Origin: Hyaloperonospora brassicae
Lineage: Eukaryota; Oomycota; Peronosporomycetes; Peronosporales; Peronosporaceae
DNA length: 64,000 bases
Assembly (NCBI GenBank): GCA_947650285.1
Contig: CANTFL010001485.1
Coordinates: forward strand, 105,092-169,091
Direction of reading: 5' to 3'
This document shows, in pieces, positions 53,101-64,000 of this stretch (position 1 is the first letter of the stretch; the number at the start of each line of letters is the position of its first letter). The position numbers and the translations under genes were made by a program. The notes beneath the pieces were generated by a model. It was not told where the DNA came from. It saw only the letters and a program-made list of their open reading frames with translations, and did no database searches.

Positions 53101-54526
53101 CGGACTCGTGTCGGTCGGTCATATCCTACAGATCCGGCATTTGGGTCGGACTTTATCTTTCTCCACCATTCCAGGCGTTAATAGACTAGAACAAGGTCCA
53201 ACGCTTTCGCGTGATGCGTATCATTAGTCACCTCGACTCTAATGAGCAGCGAGCGAGTTACCTTGTTTTCTGGCGGAGGTACCCATTATCGCACTACAGA
53301 TGGTAGCCTCCTTCCTCGCTGTTAGTTTATTTGCGGGCTTGGTCGAATAGTAAGATCAGGCTCATCCGTTGAGTTAGAAGGCCCATCGGAATACACGCGC
53401 CCGGCGCTGATGGACAAAATCAAATTATAACTCGCGTCTATCACGCTGCGGTTTGAGAACACAAATCGGACAAAGTTCACCCCATGTAAGGCAAGAAATG
53501 CCCGTCTTACAAGACAATCGATGCATTTTTAGTCGTACACCGATTGAGATCCTTTTGTCGAACCTGAGGCGTGCCGTATCAATTTCTGCAACCATGCTTC
53601 GCGCATAATGTCTTAACCATGGCAGATGAACTGTTTCCGTGCGGCCAACAGCAACTTATTATTACTCTTGTGGTTCTCGCCGTAACACCGCTGCCTTAAT
53701 AAAGCACCGAGACTAAGTGATCGTCAGCGCGAAAGTTGCTCACGCTAATGGCAAGGCCGTGAAGTTTAAAAGCATCGAATCAAGGTATTCGATGGTATTC
53801 GCTTGTCCCACCATACAAGCTGTCATTTAGCCACTCTGGCAGACGCCAAGGCTTGTAATTAGAGGCTCGCGGCTCGCTGTACGACCAAATTCTTTGTCGT
53901 GGTGTTAACAGAGAGTGCGGTACCACCAACCATCAAAAATATTGCGCGAGAATTCTTTGTAATGACACGACCTCGATTGCGCAGAAGCGACAAATTATAA
54001 TGACTGATTAGACATATCATTTAAATTAACAGACTATGATGAAGCTCATGAGTCATCGTGTTTGGCCGTGCCGTCTCACTCGAAGGCTTGCAAGTAGCCG
54101 CCATGGGTTATCTGGGCATCGAAGTGCCTTTGATCAATTTGGACTTACCATCTAATAACGTTGGAAATATGATCCGGTTCGTCAGAGTAGATGATCTCCA
54201 CGTCGGATCCATTACCTGAATGTGGTGCGGGTCCTCAAGCACATGCAGCAATAAGTTTTGTAGGCAAAAAGTTGTTGGCACGGTGTGTAGTACCATGTGT
54301 ACATGCAGCAAAAGGTGCTACATGTAAAGGCGAAGCAGCAGACGATAAATCATCTGCCGCGTTTGTGGCTTTAGCTGCGCGTCGCATGGTCTTGTTGGTC
54401 ATGCGATGCGAAGTCAGTAATCGGAGAAATTTATTTAACAAGTGCTGCTGTCCCAAAACTGTTACAACATGGGATATATCAATCAAGATATTTATTTGTG
54501 TGACTATCGCTTATGGCGAAGGGTGA
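53101..54526. other. Repeat-derived sequence, unassigned
   Basis: No intact gene. Short broken frames on the plus strand look like old retroelement sequence but match no module I can name. Confidence 0.35.
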
Positions 54527-54860
54527 TGTAATGGGGTGATTCTGTTACATACTATTAAAATTGTGACGTTGTAATTACAGAGATTATTATGGATAATATA
54601 CTCATTGCAATATCCCTAAGTATATTAGCTATTATTGCAGTGACCCAAGGGTGTACTCATGGGTCGATTTTTATTATTATTATTACCCCCAATCGCTGCT
54701 AAACGCGCGCAATGGATAGTAAGTAGACGTCACTCATGCTTCAAAACTCGTATAGATAAGTTAAGAGCTAATTTGACAAGCCCTTTGCAGGACTTGATAT
54801 ATTAATATATATTTCCTATTTGTTTAGAAACCTTACCGTTCAGTACGAAGCCTTCCTCGG
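54527..54860 (+). mobile_element. Possible 3' LTR (LTR D), diverged
   Basis: It starts TGTAATGGGGTGATTC after a purine-rich GGCGAAGGG tract and contains the family core (CTGCTAAACGCGCGCAATGG followed by a TAGACGTCAC box) that also occurs in LTR B. The right end is unclear. Orientation agrees with LTR C, so it could be the 3' LTR of the element starting at 46,866; it differs enough that it may instead be a separate copy. Confidence 0.5.
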
Positions 54861-57108
54861 AAGATAAGTGTGACCTCCGAACTAATTGGGCTATAGTTCT
54901 TTATAAAATCAATGGGAGCTTGATCCGCAATTTTGTCACGATTGCAGCGAGAGTAATACCATCGTTGGGGCGATGGTAATTTTTCGCACCTACTATGCAG
55001 TAGAATAAATGTGACAAATCAGCAAATCTATTGTCAAAAAGGTAGTCCGCTTATGTGTTTACAGCGCTGACAAACACCCAAGGCCGAATGACAAATGTCA
55101 CCCGTAAAAGGCTAGATCAGTAAGCGATGCACGCTTCCTGTGAAGACGAGGGATTGACCACAATTTTAGGCCACAATTCTGGACCACGGTGTCTTTGCAG
55201 GATATAGAGGATATGTCTTCCAGCACGCTAGCCTAATGACAGACCCCAACAAGACGTCAGCCAATCTTTGACAGAATGAATTTATCAAAACGGAGGAAAC
55301 GATGCCGAGCGATATATCAACACGTCAACTTTACGCGAATGTACCAAACATCACAAAATATGTTGATCGATCAATCCCTAATATGAAAAAATAATCAGGT
55401 GCATGGTGCATCTTATTTTACATGCGGAATGCCCTTATAGATTAAGCTTGAGGTAAACAAAATATCGACTACGATTTATCATTTATTTGATGAGTTGAGA
55501 ATATACGTCGATTGTTTGAAATGGAAGCTTTCAATTGATACGGCTATTTATATCATATTCGTTTAAAATGAAAGCATTAAAATGTCATTGCAAAGATAAG
55601 TCCACATGCCATATACCTGCCGTGTAACAAGACCAAAGGATGGTTGTATTCGGCGTATATATCATTACACGTCACCTACACTAGGTCACAAATGTGCTAC
55701 AAATGCACAGGCCACGGATTTCGTTCATGTCATATCGATAGAAAGGTTTTAACCACATCGACTAATGTGAAGCATTTTAGACCGCAATGAGCCCTGCAAG
55801 TGGCGGTCAAAAACGTCGGCGGTGTACGTGGAATCTTATTACAACGAGATCTCACGTTTATAAGGGTTCTTAGACTCGAGCTATCCTAACCACTTCACAA
55901 AGTACTGGTATTGTGCATTTCGCCGATGTATTGTAGAAGTATCTTTACATGTAATCGGCGGTTTACATTCTCAACGAATAGTGCAGGCAAATCCCGACAC
56001 TTGAATACATACCATGCCGATTGAACCAAGCATTTGAAAATTTGCCAGAAGAATATACAACTTTTGCGCGAACGTGTGGAACAATTATAATCGCTTTAGA
56101 ATTGTATACAATCCCTGGAGCGGATTCCACTTCTTTTGGAAGGACAGCCGAACAACCTGTTTTGTTTGCGAAATATCTCAGCACAGCTGCTTTCGTCGGC
56201 GAAAGCGCCTCGATTTTACAAGAAGAGGATGTCGATACGGCAGCCAGCCGCTCTTAAAAATCATTTCGTCAATTTGCTGGATTTATAGATATCTCGAAAT
56301 TAACTTCTCATCTAAGACGACAACAATAGTTTCATCTGTCACCCGGAAAGGGTCTCAATTGAAAAAATCGAAAAATTTTGGCGCAAGGAAATTGTTTTTA
56401 GCAATATTGACCACGAAAATGTGTAGATTGATGATTGATAGATTACAACGCGGTTTAGATCGGTTGATAGATCCGGACTTAGCAGACGCATAATCCAGCA
56501 TCGCCGACATGATTAAAATAAGAATAGAGTCACTGCTATCTTAATGTCTGTCATCGAATTCTTCTTTGTCGAAGTCAGCGTCGAAAGTGACGAGAAAGCG
56601 CCAGAACTAATTTTACTCGAACAAAGAATCTCCCTCCTCAAACTAAATTATAATTTTACAAAAGTGAAGATGTTTGTATGACGTAAGGCATTCACGAAGA
56701 ACAATACATGTGATGTCCACGCATTAAACAAATAATTGACGGCAAAATTCGACTTTTCCTCATGATTAACACCAACTCGAACGCGAGTGGACATACCCAT
56801 GAAGACAAAAATTCTTCGAGAGGACGGTATCAACTCTGTGACTAGATATTTCTTTCCGATGATCAGAAAAAATCATGATTGATCGCGTTGCCAAAACCGG
56901 AGCACGAATTGCCAAATTTCGGCGTGGTCTTCATCAAAGACACATTTACAGATAAAATCATAAAGTTAATTTCATTTTCTAAAAGAATACAATCTTAATC
57001 TTGTGATTTTATCGACCCGGGCACAGAAACGAGATAGTACATGTTGCAGGCACGTCCCATCAAAGACAAGGAATCCATTATTCTTGCGGCCGTATTCGGG
57101 AAACTGGG
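54861..57108. other. AT-rich spacer between the inverted arms
   Basis: No gene seen. The part next to the right arm (57,000-57,108, minus strand) is still integrase-like (FPEYGRKNNGFLVF) but much more diverged from the left copy than the arm itself. Confidence 0.45.
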
Positions 57109-59760
57109 AGGCGAAGTCGATTGAAAGGAAATTCTATTACTGCTAAATTCGGTAGAGGCAGCAAAGGTGCATGAGATGGAGGTCGCGGCTTCACCCATTG
57201 TCAATTTGTTTTAGCAAAAACGAACATACTTGTGCACAAACTGATACTGTCGGAAGGTGATAGTTATGACTTACCGTGATACGAGTCTTCTCACGACAAA
57301 AATGCCCACTCACTCATGCATCGTGACACTCACACATGATGCGCAAGCGCAGATCATAATAAGGGGGAACGACGACGCGAGGCGTTTCACCGGCAACGGC
57401 TGTTTCATACAGTAACCCGTTGCGTATTGTGCACGGATCCGATGTAAAACGATACAATACTGGTAAATCCTCTAAAGATTTTCGAGATGGATCGACGAAG
57501 TGACCCATCAAACGCAGGAGATCCTTATAATCTGCGTATTCCTTCCTTATATCGTCAATAGTGTTGACGACGGGATACTAGCGATAAGTATTGCAATAGT
57601 GGGGTTGATTCCACTGTTGAAATACGCGCCCGGATCGAAATCGGGGCGGTCAAAAGCGCATCAGCGACGAAATTTAGTCGCCCTGGCTTGTAGTAGACGG
57701 AGAAGTTATACTCTACGAAAAAGGACAGCCACCTCGCCATTCTTTGCGAGAGATGAGGACTATTTATGGCCGTGCGTAGTGACGCATGTTCCGTATGGAC
57801 TATAAACGGTCTATCTTTTAAGGGATAGATGCGAAACTTAGCCAGTGCATATTTCATGGAAAGGATTTCATTGTCATGCACTGGTTGACAATGATCATCC
57901 GCTTGCAGATGACGCGATTGATAGTAGACGACGCGCTATGCACCATCTGTATCAAGTTGCATCAACGCACAGCCGATCGCAAAATCGCTGGCGTCGCAGA
58001 CCACATGGAATGGTCTGTCCTGATCTGCAATCGCCAAGATGGGCGATTGCATAAAATTTTATTTGATACGTTCAAAGAAACAATTACAATCAGCGTTTCA
58101 TGACCACTTCACATTTCTCTTGAGTAAACAAGAAAGATGAACGTCCATCTCGGCGTAATTGCGCGAGTACTTGTGCAAGTACACCGCTAGCCCAAGAAAC
58201 TTACGAAGTCCCTTGACATCGACTGTCACGGGCCAGTCTGTGATCGACTATATCTTTTCCGGATCAGGACGTACGTTGCGTTTACCCACGATGCACTCAA
58301 GGAGTGGTACTTTGCTAGCTGCGAATATACACTTCTTGAGATTGGAGTACAACTTATGATTGCGCATAAGTGTAAGAACCTGACGAATGTGTGTTTCATG
58401 AACCTCCACATCCGAACACATCGTCGACGCAGCTCGTTGCAAATCCTCTTACCGATCGCAACAGAGTTTTTACACATCAGTTGATATTAGCAGGGACGTT
58501 ACTCTTGACCTGTGGCATCACTAGCCACTCCCACAGCATACCGCTGGGATATACCATTGCTGTGGACGAGGTGCCTTGTTTACGCATAAGGATGTGATAA
58601 GAGTCATCCATTAGATACATGGGCAAAACGATGGTACTCTTTGACATACCATCAATGATTATATCATTCCGATGCATCTGCGTCTGAGCCGGTATTGTTG
58701 CATTATTCGATTTGTTGAATGCATGTACGATCCGTCCCCCTCTTGTGGCTTTTCGCACATAGAATTTTGGAGAGCTATGAGGAGAAGTGGATTTCTTCAC
58801 CCGGACCGCATCCAAGCGATCATCAAAGATATTTTCGATCGCTAGTACCTGTTCATCAGGTACTGCTAATTCTTCATGACACAGTACTTTTATTTCATTT
58901 TGAGCTTGATCTCGTGTCAAGTGCCTTTGTCCTTAGGCAACTCGCACGATACAGATTCAGGGAATACATCCCTAAATTCGATCAAATCCTTATACAAAGG
59001 ATTTGCCTGAAGCGACGCCTAGGATTGAGACGCGTATTATTCAATCCGAGTCTTCTCATCGAGGACACTTTCGTCCATCGATGAGCTGCTGAGAACACGT
59101 TCGTTCTCAGCAAATACTGTGGCCGACCAAATATCGGCATCATAATCATCCTCTGTGACGAGTATGCATATCTGCTTGACTTTGCCACTACGCAGATCAC
59201 GCAAGAACCGTTTCGGTTCTAGCGTTGGCAACTGAGGAATCTCCGAAGTTAATTTCGGAGGCAAAATCCGGTCAAGCGTGTAAGCGCCTACATTTGATCC
59301 TTCATGGACCAATACGTTCAATGTTTCGGATACATCCTGGGAGCTTAAATTTCTCGGATTCCTAACGACTTCAGTTTTCTGGCCATTGTGTACTCATAAA
59401 ATAGCGTCTTTCAGATGTGGCAGCAATACCACATTTCTGTCTGCAATGTTCACCTGTTCGGTCACCAGATATCACATCGTTGCTCCCGCGGGGCAAATGG
59501 ATCCGACTATCTTAATAAATGTATTTCAGTCAGCAATCCGTGTTCCGCGATGCTCGAATTATTAAGAGTGTGACCTTTCGAGACTCTCTGTATCTCAACA
59601 CATAAATGCCGGTGGCTTACTTTATAATATAGTGATCGTCTTCGCTGAGATCTTAGGCCATTGCACATTAGACTGAACTACGAATGAGGCAATCACACTC
59701 GTATAACATTAACGCGAATGTTAACCTTACAAGCCTTATATCAGATTTTAACCTGATGAA
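56995..59760 (-). pseudogene. Second degenerate Gypsy pol copy, inverse orientation
   Basis: On the minus strand the same module series appears as at 49.5-51.9 kb: protease linker (NVLVHEGSNVGAYTLDRI), RT (YVRKATRGGRIVHAFNKSNN), RNase H and integrase, with the same stop positions inside the 57,109-59,339 arm. Outside the arm the sequence is older: near 59,400-59,500 it reads DRNVVLLPHLKDAI, unlike the left copy. No LTR of its own is evident. Confidence 0.8.
57109..59339 (-). repeat. Right arm of the 2,231-bp inverted repeat
   Basis: Reverse complement of 49,493-51,723 with the same length and shared inactivating stops. Differences noted include Arg to Trp, Gly to Arg, Ile to Met, His to Tyr and Ala to Val changes in the broken frames. 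Confidence 0.9.
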
Positions 59761-62248
59761 CAAGTGATAGGCGTCTTTACAGATCGACGCAGTCAGCTGA
59801 TCGAGCGCTCGTATTTTCTGAGTCACGTTAGACGAATAATATCATCAATTTTGCCATCCAGATGGTGCGATGCAGTCATTATTGTACTGTTCACTTTCCA
59901 ACGTGTTCTTAATTATCACTTTAAGTTTCTTCACTATTATGGATGCGCCTATTACAAGACACACCGTCATCCTCGTAAAAATGTTTCGTGCAAATCATTA
60001 TTTAGCATGCAATCCTTTAGCAACTGGCGTCAACTATGATTGTCCGACGCCTTTCAGTCAAGTAGAGATCAAGTCACAAATCCTTTGTATCTTCTACGTT
60101 TTAATTGTTAGGGAGATGCACTTAATTACATGGAGCAGATAAATCAGTAGATGTGTGGCTGAAGCAACGCTTGTCAAAAGATTTGACAAAAGCTGCGAAT
60201 TCTTATTGAGGCTGCTAAATTTGTAGAGTGCTTCACTTCTACTGACCCCGAAATGTTCCTTGGTGTTGCCTTTTTGCATCAATGTTGAGCCCCCGTCTCG
60301 GGTCTTTTTTAGCTGATGGGAAGTCGTTTAAAAGGTAAGACGTGATGCGGGGTGTGGGGCCTTACATTTATAGGCGTAGGGCTCTTGTTGACAATTATTG
60401 TATTTTTGCAGTCGTTGGTATACTGGGGAGCGGGTACGATTGCTCTCCATGATACTCAGGTCCATTGGCTTTGAACTTCGTGTTTCCTATGTACTAGATA
60501 AATAACAGGAGAATAAATGGTTGAAGCTCGAATCAAATAGAAGCTTCCTCTTTTGCCACTCATATTGATCATTCTTGCTACTACAGCATAAGGCGGAAAA
60601 GGCTGTCTTGCTGATTTTATTGGCAACCCCTACATGAAATCGTTAGTTTGATTGTGTCCATCAAATTGTGTTGGCAGTAATGAGACTCGAGAAGTATCGG
60701 ATGTGCTGCGCGTAAGAATGCACATATATAACCGTGCCTGAGTTTATAAAGTCAGCACGATCTCTGAAATCGTATCTTCACGGCGTAAAGTTCTGAATCA
60801 GTCAATTATTATATACTCATCATGACCCCAATTCATATTAGTCGAGACCATTGGGCTTTTAATTCCAAGCCTCGGTGCGCCCAACCAAATTTTATTCGGC
60901 GAATCGGACTTGTAATTCGTCGAAGACACTGCGCTGCGACCATACTATATGATGTAGTTGAGTGGCGGTCACTCGTTTGATGAGTTATTCTCAACTATAC
61001 ACTGGATCCAGGACGACCGACTGACGTAGAAGATACTCCATTTCCGTGCTGTAAACTTTGCTCACCATGTTTAATTGTCGGAAAAAGCAGATTGCACTCT
61101 TTCAGTTGGGCCCGACTTGATACCGAGCTTGACCTTGTTTAGTATTGGGTCAATCGCGTGGAGAGCTTCACACGATTGCGTATAACATATGTGAGTCTTT
61201 ATATGAGCTGCCACATCTAGTTCATATCGATTTGGTCAACGGTTATGCTCAATCTGCGTGCCTTCTAACCACTTGAGTCGTCGCGCGATATTTCACCGTT
61301 TGCCTTTACTTATTTGCTGCGTCCGATCGTTGTTGGGGGTTTAATTTGAGAGTCCTTGATCCCTGGCCAAACAATTCAGGGATTTCATTTGTTATAAGCA
61401 TGCGACATTTACTGACGTCGGGTGGCCAACCTGGAGGAAAAGTCGACACGTGTACTTACAGCTAATTTAAATCCTATTTAGTGTATACCAAAACAAACCA
61501 AAATAACCGACAAAAAGTCATGCCTATATGTATCGCTGAAGTCTAAGTCCATGCGTTCCCTTTTTGTAGAAGATCATTCCCTTATACTTTTGTGGCCCAC
61601 ACTAGGTACGCCTACTTTTGAATCTTGGCGTGGTCCACTTATGATCTATACACAGCTGGCTCCAAGATAGCGATATTATGTTGGCATCGCGGTCTCTTGT
61701 CGGGATTGCGATCTCAGGTTGGAATCGAGATTTTTTGGTTTGATTCGTGCTAAAATGGCGGTCTCAGCTGAGATTTACTGTAACTATATTAACATCCTAG
61801 AGTAAACCATATTCCCGTCCTTGCCACCAATGAGCTCCCGATCAGCTAAGTTTCGGTACACGATCGTGGGCCACCCTTCCCACGCGTATCCTCCAATCAG
61901 ATCCCTTTTGGGCTTAACTGACGCTTGCAATTAGTGCGCTTCCAAGCCCAACTCATCGGTAAAATGTTGTGATCGCTTTGCCACAATGAAGTCGTCCAAT
62001 CGTCGAACTGCCTAAACAGGGAGTCTTCTTCGACACACTACGTAGAAATGTCAATCTTCTAGCATTCGTGTCGATGTTCCTGTGTCGACAAGCCCACAGC
62101 AGCATGAGGCTGCTGCTGTCCCAGCATCTTTTTTGATGCAAACACTTTGCTCAACTGTTCTGATTCTGATCTTGCTGGTGATTACAATGTCACTTTCTTT
62201 TTATCGGCAGCCAGTTCATTTATTTGATACGTTGATAATGGCATGTTG
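59761..62248. other. Repeat-region flank, no gene seen
   Basis: Short open frames only, none with a domain. Probably old mobile-element sequence. Confidence 0.4.
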
Positions 62249-62689
62249 TGTAACGGGGCATCGACGACTACGTACTGGTCAACCAGTACGAAGTTTACTA
62301 TCACTGACTGTAGTGATAGTCAGTGTCCAGCTAGGTGTAGAGCTAACAGAGGAAGGTATAACGACTAAGGTGAAAGACCCTAGTCGTAGGAAAAGTAAAA
62401 CTGTTAATAATATAATTAAGTCCTATAACTCTTGTATCTCTGCTTGTTCTGACTTAATTATACTAATGTAACTGTTTGTAAGGTGACGCCTACTCACCAC
62501 CCATTGCGCGCGTCTAGCTGCGATTGGTGGATTAATATCATCACGATATCAACCAATGAGTAGACCCTTCGGTCATCTTCAACACTATTATCATGCTCTG
62601 TGATACTGTTGAAAGAGTATTCAACGTAATATTATTTATTGTCATTTTCTTCGTAATGACAATATCATGAAACGGGCTACTCCGTTACA
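62249..62689 (-). mobile_element. Solo LTR (LTR E), with target duplication
   Basis: A 441-bp unit from TGTAACGGGGCATCGACG to CTCCGTTACA, flanked by a perfect 5-bp duplication TGTTG (62,244-62,248 and 62,690-62,694). It is close to LTR A in length, sequence and orientation. No internal region is attached. Confidence 0.88.
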
Positions 62690-63708
62690 TGTTGTTAGTC
62701 TCTGTCAAAAGATCTTAATACGCCACTTGTGGCGATGTCACTAAAGTAACAGCTCATTTGCGCAAACGCCTTCCATTCTAGATCGCTTAAATGGGGGACA
62801 CTATGACGCGTCGCGTGAAAGCTTCCTGCTTATCCAACATTTTCGTGTTGCATGAAAGGACCGTGGTCGCTGAACGGGACACAAAATGCAATAAGGTGTA
62901 AGGAGAACCCTTTAAACCAAATATCTGTCTAGACTTTGTATCAAATCATTACAAAGGTGTGCTAATCTATAAAGTATACGTGCACTGTACATGCAGAGGA
63001 GTGAAGAATCTAGCATGTGGTTCATAAAAGCATATATGAAGTACAGCTAATTGCCTATGATAAACTTTCTTTATCTTACTTAAACTATATTAAATTATAA
63101 ACCTAAATGCAAAATCTCTTATATCGCCCGTTGCGCGCGTCGAGCAGTGATAAAAAATATAAGACAGGCGATCTCCTGGCCTGTACTAACCAATTATGAA
63201 GCAAGGTCGAATGTTACCTCTATAGGTAATAATGTAGCAACATCGACTCGCAGGGGAAATATGGTAATTACAATCGAGCAAAATGTTTTTTACACAGGCA
63301 CAATTCGTGCCAACGACATGTAACAGTCTCACCCCAGTTTGTTTGCAACGGCTGGTTGCGTGGCTATATCATAAAAATATGATGATGGATATCGCTTGCA
63401 ATCTAAGCAGGCGATATCTATCATCAGCTCCGTTGCTAGACACTGATCGTCCTACGCATCGACCACAAAGGAGCCCAAACAAATTGACAATACGGTACAG
63501 CTTCTGGCAAAGGATAATCTTGTCGAAGTTGAGCTTATAATTTTGCGCGACTTCGCTTTCAGGGCAAGTTGAAGTCGATTTCACAGACACGAAAGCCACC
63601 ATTGGTGATTACTGACGCCTTGACTCCGATTCCCCTGAGTTTGAAATGAATGTGAGCCATCGTGCTTGTAAATAATTTCCTTGAGAGGAGGTAGATTGGA
63701 ACTCATTT
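62690..63708. other. Repeat remnants, including an LTR-like core
   Basis: No gene. Near 63,120-63,155 the sequence CCCGTTGCGCGCGTCGAGCA resembles the GCGCGCGTCTAGCAGCGAT core of LTRs A and E, so a decayed LTR probably lies here. Confidence 0.4.
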
Positions 63709-64000
63709 TGTAACGGGGCAGCCCGTTTCATGGAATTGTCACTTGAAAGATAATGACAATAACGAATATTATGTTGAATATTCTTTTAACAACATCACCA
63801 ATAGTGGTGATATTGAAGGGTCGACCAAAGAGTCTGTTCATTGGTTGATATCTTGATGATATTAACCCACCAATCGCCGCAAGACGAGCGCAATGAGTGG
63901 TGACGAGACGTCACCATACACTCAGTTATATTAGCATAATTAAGTTAAGTCAAACAGAGAGACAGTGGATTAAAGACTTAATTATATTAATACAACAGTT
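63709..64000 (+). mobile_element. LTR (LTR F), cut by the window end
   Basis: It starts TGTAACGGGGCAGCCCG and follows LTR B closely to the last base of the window. Whether it is a solo LTR or belongs to a full element cannot be told. Confidence 0.8.

Noticed and set aside
49493..59339. Inverted arms considered as a terminal-inverted-repeat DNA transposon
   Set aside because: The arms begin and end inside retroelement coding sequence, have no target duplications and enclose no transposase.

Overview
The window looks like nuclear DNA of an oomycete, most plausibly a Peronosporales species (Phytophthora or downy-mildew type). Reasons: dense genes that are intron-poor or carry short introns (about 70-170 bp, GT..AG), a eukaryotic gene set, a mitochondrial-type HslU, a bacterial-type CDP-diacylglycerol synthase, and degenerate Ty3/Gypsy elements resembling those common in oomycete genomes. 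Species assignment is inference.

Layout. Bases 1-32,040 are a gene-dense, GC-richer compartment. In order it holds: a possible gene tail; two tandem multi-pass membrane proteins of TspO-like pattern; CIR1 and EIPR1 head to head; a large low-complexity protein; a probable decayed gene; two divergent DJ-1/PfpI genes; CDP-DAG synthase; a 3.8 kb gap; a Ser/Thr kinase; an Ala/Glu/Arg-rich coiled-coil protein; a TRM7-type tRNA methyltransferase; tRNA adenosine deaminase ADAT2; complex I assembly factor NDUFAF3; SMC5/6 subunit NSE1; HslU; a gamma-glutamylcyclotransferase-like protein; and a tandem CW zinc-finger protein. Many neighbours form head-to-head pairs with 90-420 bp between start codons and tail-to-tail junctions of roughly 100-200 bp. 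I resolved introns by protein continuity across GT..AG sites.

Bases 32,041-64,000 are mostly AT-rich repeat DNA. They contain a LINE relic with a solo LTR nested in it, two further solo LTRs with perfect 5-bp target duplications, a degenerate Gypsy element (5' LTR at 46,866, broken gag and pol to about 53.1 kb, possible 3' LTR at 54,527), and a second broken pol copy in inverse orientation (57.0-59.3 kb). Two genes sit as an island at 44.4-46.2 kb: a second gamma-glutamylcyclotransferase-like gene and a PP2C phosphatase.

The most striking structure is a pair of 2,231-bp inverted arms (49,493-51,723 and 57,109-59,339) that align without indels and with only a handful of substitutions, set inside older and much more diverged Gypsy sequence. 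Other points of note are the divergent DJ-1 pair in which both members lack the nucleophilic cysteine, an in-frame TGA in EIPR1, and LTRs that keep a hairpin at the same place while its sequence changes.
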